Below the pieces are notes generated by a model. That model ran no database searches, was not told the origin of the DNA, and was given only the letters and a program-made list of their open reading frames with translations. A program made the position numbers and the translations under genes. Positions 5,750 to 11,462 of a stretch of DNA of 11,462 bases are shown one piece after another. The first letter of the stretch is position 1. Every line of letters begins with the position of its first letter. The stretch is from Bacillota bacterium (lineage in GTDB: Bacteria > Bacillota > Clostridia > Christensenellales > Borkfalkiaceae): contig QAKM01000098.1 of assembly GCA_003343805.1 (NCBI GenBank), forward strand, positions 1 through 11,462. The letters are read 5' to 3'.

Positions 5750-7146
5750 TGGCGAAATTCAATATGGATCCCAAGAAGCACCCCATGCCCTCGCAGGATC
5801 CCCTTGTCCGCAATAAAAATTTCAAGGAAGTCGCCCTCGGCTATGACGAAGAGACCGCGATCGATGAGGCAAAGCGCTGCTTAAATTGCAAAAATCAGCC
5901 CTGCGTTGCGGGCTGCCCCGTCAACGTCGCCATCCCCGAATTCATCGCCCTCGTCGCGGAGGGCAAGTTCGAGGAGGCGTACCAGGTCATTGCCCGCACC
6001 TCTTCCCTTCCCGCCGTCTGCGGAAGGGTGTGCCCGCAGGAGACGCAGTGCGAAGGCAAGTGCACGCGCGGCATCAAGGGCGAGCCCGTCGGCATCGGCC
6101 GGCTCGAGCGTTTCGTCGCCGATTGGCACAACTCCCATGCAACTCAGGCCCCCGCAAAGCCCGCTCCCAACGGCCATAAGGTCGCCATCGTCGGCTCCGG
6201 CCCTGCGGGACTCACCTGTGCGGGCGATCTCGCAAAGCTCGGCTACGACGTGACCGTCTTTGAAGCCCTGCACCTTGCGGGCGGCGTGCTCGTCTACGGC
6301 ATCCCCGAGTTTCGTCTCCCCAAGGCCATCGTCGAAAAGGAGGTGGACAACCTCAAAGCGCTCGGCGTCAAGGTGATGACGGACATGGTCATCGGCAAGG
6401 TACTCACCATCGACGAGCTCAAAAAAGAGTTCGGCTTCGAAGCCGTTTTCCTCGGCACGGGCGCAGGCCTTCCCCGCTTTATGAACATCCCCGGGGAGAA
6501 CGCCAAGGGCGTCTTTTCCGCCAATGAATACCTCACCCGCAGCAACCTCATGAAGGCGTACGAGGAGGACAGCGAGACCCCCATCTTCCACGCCAAGAAG
6601 GTCGCCGTCGTGGGCGGCGGCAACGTCGCGATGGATGCGGCGCGCTCGGCAAAGCGGCTGGGGGCGGACGTCGTGTATATCGTCTACCGCCGTTCGGAGG
6701 CAGAACTTCCCGCCCGCCGCGAGGAAGTGGAGCACGCCAAGGAGGAGGAGATCGTCTTCAAGCTCCTCACCAACCCCGTCGAAGTGCTCGCGGACGGCGA
6801 CGACAACGTCGTAGGCCTTCGCTGCATCGAGATGGAGCTGGGCGAACCCGACGCCTCGGGCCGCCGCCGCCCCATCGAGAAGAAGGGCAGCGAATTCACG
6901 ATGGACGTCGACTGCGTCATCATGGCACTCGGCACTTCGCCCAATCCCCTGCTCAAAAAGACCACGCAGGGCCTTGACACCAAGCCGCGCGGAGAGATCG
7001 TCGCCGACGAGAACGGCAAGACGTCGCTCGACGGCGTGTACGCGGGCGGCGACGCCGTGACGGGCGCCGCGACCGTCATCCTCGCGATGGGCGCAGGCAA
7101 GACCGCCGCAAAGGCGATGGACGAATACATCCGCTCCAAGGCATAA
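5749..7146 (+). CDS. nfnB: NfnB-type subunit (GltD-like NADPH oxidoreductase with two [4Fe-4S] clusters)
   Basis: A 465-residue protein often annotated as glutamate synthase small chain (GltA/GltD-like). The N-terminal iron-sulfur domain has two Cys sets: Cys44, 47, 52, 56 and Cys91, 95, 101, 105. Next come an FAD-binding Rossmann motif VAIVGSGPAGL (145-155), the linker GIPEFRLPK (184-192), a second Rossmann motif GGGNVAMDAARS (289-300), and YRRSEAELPAR (313-323), typical of NADPH binding. The C terminus closes the FAD site (ATVILAMGAGKTAAKA). No glutamate synthase large subunit is present; the partner is NfnA directly upstream, so a ferredoxin:NAD(P)H transhydrogenase is the better call. ATG 5749 is preferred because AAGGAGG (5735-5741) is seven bases away. 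An in-frame GTG at 5746, adding one residue, is possible. Confidence 0.88.
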   Translation: MAKFNMDPKKHPMPSQDPLVRNKNFKEVALGYDEETAIDEAKRCLNCKNQPCVAGCPVNVAIPEFIALVAEGKFEEAYQVIARTSSLPAVCGRVCPQETQCEGKCTRGIKGEPVGIGRLERFVADWHNSHATQAPAKPAPNGHKVAIVGSGPAGLTCAGDLAKLGYDVTVFEALHLAGGVLVYGIPEFRLPKAIVEKEVDNLKALGVKVMTDMVIGKVLTIDELKKEFGFEAVFLGTGAGLPRFMNIPGENAKGVFSANEYLTRSNLMKAYEEDSETPIFHAKKVAVVGGGNVAMDAARSAKRLGADVVYIVYRRSEAELPARREEVEHAKEEEIVFKLLTNPVEVLADGDDNVVGLRCIEMELGEPDASGRRRPIEKKGSEFTMDVDCVIMALGTSPNPLLKKTTQGLDTKPRGEIVADENGKTSLDGVYAGGDAVTGAATVILAMGAGKTAAKAMDEYIRSKA

Positions 7147-7181
7147 CATAAGCCGAAGCTCGTTCGGCATACAAAAAAGTT

Positions 7182-7208
7182 TCCCCGCAGGGTCCTTCCC
7201 TGCGGGGA
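7182..7208. terminator. Bidirectional terminator between nfnB and the ferredoxin gene
   Basis: An 11-bp perfect stem (7182-7192 with 7198-7208) closes a TCCTT loop. On the minus strand AAC then six T follow, a good U tract for the gene ending at 7218. On the plus strand TCTTCTATTTTA follows, a weaker tract for nfnAB. A second 6-bp hairpin, GCCGAA/TTCGGC at 7152-7168, precedes it on the plus strand and may assist. Confidence 0.85.
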
Positions 7209-7217
7209 TCTTCTATT

Positions 7218-7898
7218 TTAAAGAAAGAGCCGCGTTTCATCCGTTCTCCGCCGCCGCAGATACGCCTTCAGAAGCGGGCTCAGGCGGAAGGAGAGCGCCC
7301 CCTCGGGGCAGACCCGCACGCACCGCAGACAGCGGATGCAGCGGCCGTCCGGCTTCCCCGCGTGCATGGCGTGCATGGGGCAGGCGCGCTCGCACACACC
7401 GCACCCGCTGCAGCGGGAGGAGCGCACGAGCTTTGCGCCGAGACGGCTTCTCAGCCCGGGCGCGCCCGAAAGGAGGTGCCGCTTCCCCTTCGGGATGACG
7501 ACGGACGAACTCTCGCCCGAGCGCACCTTCTCGAAAAGAGGCGCGAGCGCCGCCTCGTCAAAGGGATAGCCATCCTTCGTATAGGCGTGCTCGGTCGGAA
7601 CGACCGCCGCGGCGACGACCGTTCCCCCAAAGAGCGTTTTCGCGTCATACAGAGCGCGCCCATAGCTCATGCCGCCGTAGCAAGCGACAAACGCCGCCCG
7701 TTCCGCCCCGCACGTTTTGAGATAGGCGGCAACGGGCGGAGGAACGCGCTCACAGTAGACGGGAAAGACGAGAAGCAGCACGGCATTCTCCCGAAGGGGC
7801 TCCCCCATCGGCAGCGCCGCCTCATGAAGTGCCTCGGCGCAGGCGCGGGCGATCGATTCCGAATGCCCGCTCCCCGTAAAATAGCGCACGTCCGTCAT
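7218..7898 (-). CDS. EFR1-type protein: flavodoxin-like domain fused to 2x[4Fe-4S] ferredoxin
   Basis: A 226-residue cytoplasmic electron carrier. Residues 3-130 are flavodoxin-like: YFTGSGHSESIA (6-17) occupies the FMN-phosphate loop position, and FPVYCERVPPPVAAYL and VACYGGMSYGRALYD are usual for the family. Residues 160-205 form a bacterial two-cluster ferredoxin: CSGCGVCERACP (Cys163, 166, 169, 173) and CIRCLRCVRVCP (Cys187, 190, 193, 197), enough for two [4Fe-4S] clusters. The tail is Arg-rich. NCBI-style annotation calls such proteins EFR1 family ferredoxins; their physiological partners are poorly known. The start at 7898 overlaps the upstream PP-loop gene's stop as ATGA (4 nt), so the two are translationally coupled and probably work together. 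A longer in-frame reading to 7967 lies inside that gene and lacks flavodoxin similarity. Confidence 0.85.
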   Translation of the reverse strand: MTDVRYFTGSGHSESIARACAEALHEAALPMGEPLRENAVLLLVFPVYCERVPPPVAAYLKTCGAERAAFVACYGGMSYGRALYDAKTLFGGTVVAAAVVPTEHAYTKDGYPFDEAALAPLFEKVRSGESSSVVIPKGKRHLLSGAPGLRSRLGAKLVRSSRCSGCGVCERACPMHAMHAGKPDGRCIRCLRCVRVCPEGALSFRLSPLLKAYLRRRRTDETRLFL

Positions 7899-9289
7899 CG
7901 GTCCACCCCGATCTCTTCCCGCATCAGGGCACACTCGGGGATCTCTTCGAGGGAGAAGCCGAGGCACTCCTTCATCTCGGCGATGACCTCCTCTTTCGGC
8001 CTGCCGCAGCGCTTGCTCGAAAGGGAGATCTCCAGCGCGCTGAAGGGGATGAGCGTGCTCTCGCAGTGGTAGTAGCGCACGAACTGCGTGTGATCCTTGC
8101 AGCGCTCGATCTTACAGCTCGTGTGCAGCGCCTTGTCCTTCGCTTCGGGAGCCGACCAGCCGCATTCCCTGACGAGGATGTCCTTGACGCGGTTCCAGTC
8201 GTACGTCCCCCCGCAGGCCTTGTCCATATCGAGATGCACGAAGGCGGGGATGTGTCCCGTCCACGACGAGCTTCTTATGGCACGCTTCAAGGGCGGCAGC
8301 AGCTCGGGCGCCGCGTGGATGGCCTCGACGACGCTGTGCACGGGCTCGCCCTGCAAGCCGCTGTGCTTTTTGAAGAAGTTATCGCCGTAGGCAAGCTGCT
8401 TCATCGTCATCAGCGTCTGGATCTGCCCCTGACGGAGGGGCGGATGCAGCGTGAGGACGCGCCACACGTTGAAAAGAAAGGTGAGGAGCTTGTTCTCGGC
8501 AAAGGAATAGGCGATCTTGGGCGCCATGTGATTGTAGTAGAGGGCGAGCATCTGCACGGGTTCGTTGCCCGCCATGAAATAGGGCACGCGGTTTGCGACG
8601 AGCTCGGGATAAAAGAGGAGATAGGCAAGCGAAGGGCAGGCGCAGGTGCTGCCGATGAGCGAATACAGTTTGCGGTAGATGATATCGAGCGTCTCTTTGG
8701 CGATGGTGCGCACGATGAACTCCACCTTGGGGAATGCCTTTTTCGCCCCTTCGATGCTCTGCTTCGCGCAGTCGGAGAGGAAGGGGATCTCCCAGGTGAG
8801 CGCAAGGACGCGAAGCCCCTTGACCTTAGAAAGATAATAGAGAAGGTAGGTGGAATCTTTGCCGCCCGTATAGAAGAGGGCGACATCGAAGCGGGAGCGC
8901 TTGGAGGGTCTGATCTCTTCGACGAGGGGCAGAACGCTCTTGAGCCCCCGCGTCTCCTCCTCCGTCTGGCACATGGGGCAGCGACCCTCCCCGTCAAACT
9001 CAAGGCCGGGCAAAATAAAGTCGTTGGCGCAGCACGACGTGCAGAAGCGCGCCTCATCGAGACTCCTTGGAATGTGCCTGCGCTCCCCTTCCGTGACGAC
9101 GGCATCTCCCAAAAGCGCGCCTAAGATGCGTTTTTCTTCTGCGGTCAGCTCCTTGGGAAGCGCGGAAACGACCGCGCGCTGTTTTTTCGTCAGGCGGACG
9201 GTATTGCGGAACATCCGCTCCCTGTTCCGAAGGCCATAGTAGCGAAGTTTCCCGTCCTCCAATTTCCAACGGCTCTGCAAACAGTACAT
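7895..9289 (-). CDS. PP-loop ATP pyrophosphatase, N-acetyl sugar amidotransferase-like (WbpG/PseA-type)
   Basis: A 464-residue protein. Residues 83-107 hold CTSC...CPMC (Cys83, 86, 104, 107, plus Cys87), spaced and flanked (LEFDGEGRC) like the N-terminal finger of WbpG/PseA-type sugar amidotransferases. ALFYTGGKDSTYLLYYL (137-153) is the PP-loop that binds ATP and adenylates a substrate. Later cysteines in CACP (216-219), Cys359, Cys392 and Cys397 could bind metal. About 80 extra residues precede the finger. WbpG-like enzymes normally work with a HisH-type glutaminase; none is seen, and the coupled partner is a flavodoxin-ferredoxin. Ammonia transfer is therefore uncertain, and sulfur transfer (as in TtcA-like PP-loop enzymes) is an alternative. 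AGGAGGG (9301-9295) sits just before ATG 9289 and fixes the start. PP-loop membership is secure; substrate and product are unknown. Confidence 0.8.
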   Translation of the reverse strand: MYCLQSRWKLEDGKLRYYGLRNRERMFRNTVRLTKKQRAVVSALPKELTAEEKRILGALLGDAVVTEGERRHIPRSLDEARFCTSCCANDFILPGLEFDGEGRCPMCQTEEETRGLKSVLPLVEEIRPSKRSRFDVALFYTGGKDSTYLLYYLSKVKGLRVLALTWEIPFLSDCAKQSIEGAKKAFPKVEFIVRTIAKETLDIIYRKLYSLIGSTCACPSLAYLLFYPELVANRVPYFMAGNEPVQMLALYYNHMAPKIAYSFAENKLLTFLFNVWRVLTLHPPLRQGQIQTLMTMKQLAYGDNFFKKHSGLQGEPVHSVVEAIHAAPELLPPLKRAIRSSSWTGHIPAFVHLDMDKACGGTYDWNRVKDILVRECGWSAPEAKDKALHTSCKIERCKDHTQFVRYYHCESTLIPFSALEISLSSKRCGRPKEEVIAEMKECLGFSLEEIPECALMREEIGVDR

Positions 9290-9307
9290 AGTTTCCCTCC
9301 TGCTCCT

Positions 9308-9336
9308 ATTGTAACACGTCTGCCGCCCGTTTTCAA
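9308..9336 (-). promoter_or_regulatory. Sigma-A promoter of the PP-loop/ferredoxin unit
   Basis: On the minus strand TTGAAA (9336-9331) and TACAAT (9313-9308) with a 17-bp spacer. Transcription would start near 9301, so the leader is only about 12 nt and begins at the ribosome site. This gives the unit its own promoter, separate from dnaK-dnaJ. Confidence 0.75.
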
Positions 9337-9345
9337 GAGGGAGCG

Positions 9346-9384
9346 CAAAATTTAAGGAGCCCCCTCGCTTCTGAGAGAGCTCCT
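9346..9384 (-). terminator. Likely terminator after dnaJ
   Basis: In minus-strand RNA, 9384-9373 pairs with 9366-9355 over 12 positions, two of them G-U, around the loop AGAAGC, followed by UUAAAUUUU. The G-U pairs become A-C mismatches on the other strand, so the hairpin is specific to the dnaJ direction. Next to it, TTTTTCGGG (9387-9395) and CCCGAAAAA (9415-9423) form another inverted repeat with a 19-nt loop. Confidence 0.5.
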
Positions 9385-9427
9385 CTTTTTTCGGGCGCGC
9401 TTTCTTGCGGATGACCCGAAAAAGGTT

Positions 9428-10561
9428 TCAATTTTTGTAGGCGTCCGTGCCGTAGAGGGCGGACATATCGTCGGAATACTTCTTCGCCTTGTCGTACTGT
9501 CTGACGTCGCAGGCTGCCCCTGCCTCCTCCACTTTGCGCTTCTGCTCGCGCGAAAGGCGGGTGGGCACCTCGACAAAGACGTTGAGATAGAGATTGCCCG
9601 TGCCGTTGCGCGTCTTCAAGCCCTTGCCGCGGATGGTGAAGGTGGTGCCCGTCTGCGTGCCTTCGGGGATGGGATAGTCGAAGGCGTCGTCGATCGTGGG
9701 CACTCTCACCGTGCCGCCGAGGCATGCCGTCGCGAACGGGATGGGAAGATCGACGTAAAGATCCATGTTCTTGCGGCGGAAGATCTTGTGAGGCTCGACG
9801 CGGAACACGACGATGAGATCGCCCGCGGGGCCCCCTTCCGTGCTCGCCTGGCCAAAGCCGCGCTTGCGGATGTAGGAGTTTGTGTCGACGCCCGCGGGGA
9901 TGGAGAGCGAGACCTTCGTCTCCTTCCGCACATAGCCCTTGCCCTTGCAGTCGGGGCATTTATCGGTAATGATCTTGCCCTTGCCGCCGCAGTCGGGGCA
10001 GGCGCCCACGCGCACCATGCGGCCGAACATGGTATCCTGCGAGAATCGGACCTGCCCTTTGCCGCCGCAGCGGGAGCACGTCTTATAGGCCGTGCCGCCC
10101 TTGGCGCCCGTGCCGCCGCAGGTGGGACAGGGCTCGTTGCGCGAATAGCTGATCTCCTTCACACAGCCCTTGGCGGCGTCCATGAAGGAGAGGCGCATCT
10201 CGAGCTGGATGTCCTCGCCCGAAGTATCGCGCTGCACGGAGGCATTGCCGCCGAAGCCCTGGAAGATGCTGTCGAAGATATCGCCGAAGCCCCCGCCGCC
10301 GAAGCCGCCGAAGCCTGCGCCGCCCATACCGCCCATGCCGGGATGCTCCTGTTCATAGTCGTAGGCCGCGCGCTTCTGCTTGTCGGAGAGCACTTCGTTC
10401 GCCTCGTTGATCTCCTTGAACTTCTCTGCGGCGAGCTTGTCGTTGGGGTGAAGGTCGGGGTGGTACTGCTTGACGAGCTTTTTATACGCCGCCTTGATCT
10501 CCTCCTCCGTCGCGTTCTTGCTCACGCCGAGAATTTCGTAATAGTTCTTTTTTTCTGCCAT
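9428..10561 (-). CDS. dnaJ: Chaperone protein DnaJ
   Basis: A 377-residue type I Hsp40. The J domain (5-70) contains the HPD motif (34-36) that stimulates DnaK ATPase. A Gly/Phe-rich linker follows (75-105). The zinc-binding region holds four CxxCxGxG-type repeats (Cys145/148, 162/165, 188/191, 202/205). The C-terminal peptide-binding domains run from about 215 to 340. Length and layout are standard and all metal ligands are present. It follows dnaK on the same strand with an 86-bp gap that holds a strong hairpin. AGAGGA, seven bases before ATG 10561, is the ribosome site. No promoter is evident in the gap, so it is probably transcribed with dnaK. Confidence 0.97.
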   Translation of the reverse strand: MAEKKNYYEILGVSKNATEEEIKAAYKKLVKQYHPDLHPNDKLAAEKFKEINEANEVLSDKQKRAAYDYEQEHPGMGGMGGAGFGGFGGGGFGDIFDSIFQGFGGNASVQRDTSGEDIQLEMRLSFMDAAKGCVKEISYSRNEPCPTCGGTGAKGGTAYKTCSRCGGKGQVRFSQDTMFGRMVRVGACPDCGGKGKIITDKCPDCKGKGYVRKETKVSLSIPAGVDTNSYIRKRGFGQASTEGGPAGDLIVVFRVEPHKIFRRKNMDLYVDLPIPFATACLGGTVRVPTIDDAFDYPIPEGTQTGTTFTIRGKGLKTRNGTGNLYLNVFVEVPTRLSREQKRKVEEAGAACDVRQYDKAKKYSDDMSALYGTDAYKN

Positions 10562-10583
10562 GCTCTGTTCCTCTTATCGCCCG

Positions 10584-10610
10584 TTAAGGGGCGGCAGCGC
10601 CGCCCCTTAA
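10584..10610. repeat. Perfect 12-bp hairpin in the dnaK-dnaJ gap
   Basis: TTAAGGGGCGGC (10584-10595) and GCCGCCCCTTAA (10599-10610) are exact complements around a 3-nt AGC loop. No T tract follows in the dnaJ direction (the next bases are CGGGCG), so it is not a classical terminator. It may attenuate, mark an RNA cleavage point or protect dnaK mRNA ends. Confidence 0.8.
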
Positions 10611-10647
10611 ATCAACTGATTATGCCTTGCGGAACGCGCCGCGGATC

Positions 10648-11462
10648 TTACTGATGGAACTCTTCGTCGCCCGCCTGAGGCTCGCCGTTCGGCGCGCCGC
10701 TGCCGTTTGCCGCATTCTGCTGATACATCTTCTGGAAGATGGGCTGCACGGCGTTCGAGAGCTTCTCAAACGCGGCATTGAAGCGCTCTTCGTCGTCCGC
10801 ATCGAGCTCCTTCTTGGCCTCTTCGACGGCGGAGTTGAGGGAAGCCTTCTCCTCGTCCGAGAACTTGTCGCCGTTTTCCTTGAGCGTCTGCTCGACGGAG
10901 AAGATGAGGCCGTCCAGCTTGTTGCGGCTGTCCACTTTCTGCTTGCGCTTCTTGTCCTCTTCGGCGTACTGCTCGGCTTCCTTGACCGCCTTGTTGATCT
11001 CGTCCTCCGAAAGATTGGTCGAAGAAGTGATCGTGATATCGGTGGACTTGCCCGTACCGAGGTCCTTTGCCTCGACGTGCACGATGCCGTTGGCGTCGAC
11101 GTCGAAGGTGACTTCGATCTGCGGGATACCGCGGGGCGCGGGTGCGATGCCCGTCAGCATGAATCTGCCCAGCGTCTTGTTGTCGCGGCAGAACTCACGC
11201 TCGCCCTGCAAAATGTGGATCTCGACGCTCGTCTGATTGTCGGCAGCCGTCGAGAACACCTGGCTCTTCTTGACGGGGATGGTCGTATTGCGGTCGATGA
11301 GCCTCGTGAACACGCCGCCCAGCGTCTCGATACCGAGGGAAAGGGGCATGACGTCGAGAAGGAGCACATCCTTGATCTCGCCCGTCAGCACACCGCCCTG
11401 AATGGCAGCGCCGATGGCGACGCACTCGTCGGGGTTGATGCCCTTGAAGGGCTCCTTGCCCG
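10648..11462 (-). CDS. dnaK: Chaperone protein DnaK, C-terminal part (5' end outside window)
   Basis: The last 270 complete codons of Hsp70; the frame is open to the window edge, so the gene continues beyond 11462. The visible part begins in the ATPase domain ([19 protein letters not shown]). It passes through the hydrophobic interdomain linker DVLLLDV and the substrate-binding beta domain ([34 protein letters not shown]), then the helical lid ([20 protein letters not shown] onward). The disordered tail has a short Asn/Gly/Pro-rich stretch and ends GDEEFHQ, a reduced version of the usual acidic tail. It lies upstream of dnaJ on the same strand, the normal order. HrcA and GrpE, if present, would lie right of the window. 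Confidence 0.97.
   Translation of the reverse strand, partial: GKEPFKGINPDECVAIGAAIQGGVLTGEIKDVLLLDVMPLSLGIETLGGVFTRLIDRNTTIPVKKSQVFSTAADNQTSVEIHILQGEREFCRDNKTLGRFMLTGIAPAPRGIPQIEVTFDVDANGIVHVEAKDLGTGKSTDITITSSTNLSEDEINKAVKEAEQYAEEDKKRKQKVDSRNKLDGLIFSVEQTLKENGDKFSDEEKASLNSAVEEAKKELDADDEERFNAAFEKLSNAVQPIFQKMYQQNAANGSGAPNGEPQAGDEEFHQ

Noticed and set aside
5749..7146. Glutamate synthase small subunit (GltD)
   Set aside because: Fold and motifs fit, but no large subunit is present and an NfnA-type partner lies directly upstream.
5881..7170. Long minus-strand open frame opposite nfnB (429 codons)
   Set aside because: Pure antisense shadow of a GC-rich gene: no ribosome site, His/Ala/Asp-rich low-complexity product, and the plus strand encodes a fully recognisable NfnB.
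8066..9124. Plus-strand open frame opposite the PP-loop gene (352 codons)
   Set aside because: Antisense shadow; the minus strand carries the promoter, ribosome site, zinc finger and PP-loop.
9788..10654. Plus-strand open frame opposite dnaJ (288 codons)
   Set aside because: Ala-rich shadow of the DnaJ zinc-finger and Gly/Phe regions; no start context.

Overview
The window looks like chromosomal DNA from an anaerobic, GC-rich Firmicute (Clostridia-like). The clues are strong sigma-A promoters (TTGACA-17-TATAAT), GGAGG ribosome sites, a two-gene electron-bifurcating Nfn-type transhydrogenase, a DegV protein, a flavodoxin-ferredoxin fusion, and the dnaK-dnaJ order. This is inference from gene families; no species is claimed. 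Stop-free shadow frames are common because of the high GC content.

Left edge (1-461): a 57-nt stretch with the 5' three quarters of a tRNA-Ala (anticodon CGC), minus strand, occurs twice as an exact direct repeat (1-57 and 149-205). The copy at 149-205 loses its continuity inside the T loop: a 56-nt hairpin-rich insert follows, and the complementary 3' T-stem and part of the acceptor stem resume at 93-80. The rest, to 461, holds a possible tRNA promoter, a weak hairpin and the promoter of the next operon.

Plus-strand operon (369-3815): promoter, HAD phosphatase, PlsC-like acyltransferase with a zinc ribbon, and a GltS-type sodium/solute symporter. The genes are separated by 4 nt or overlap by 23 nt. 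The operon ends at a strong bidirectional terminator shared with the convergent degV gene.

Middle (3823-7210): degV (minus) and the nfnA-nfnB pair (plus) diverge from two back-to-back promoters, both with perfect consensus hexamers. NfnAB would exchange electrons between reduced ferredoxin, NADH and NADPH. A second bidirectional terminator lies between nfnB and the next convergent unit.

Right half (7218-9336): a two-gene minus-strand unit with its own promoter. It encodes a PP-loop ATPase with a CxxC...CxxC finger resembling sugar amidotransferases, and a flavodoxin-like/2x[4Fe-4S] ferredoxin of the EFR1 type. Their start and stop codons overlap by 4 nt. This pair is the least explained protein-coding part of the window.

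Right edge (9355-11462): dnaJ and the C-terminal part of dnaK (minus strand), with a perfect 12-bp hairpin between them and a likely terminator after dnaJ. The 5' half of dnaK lies outside the window.
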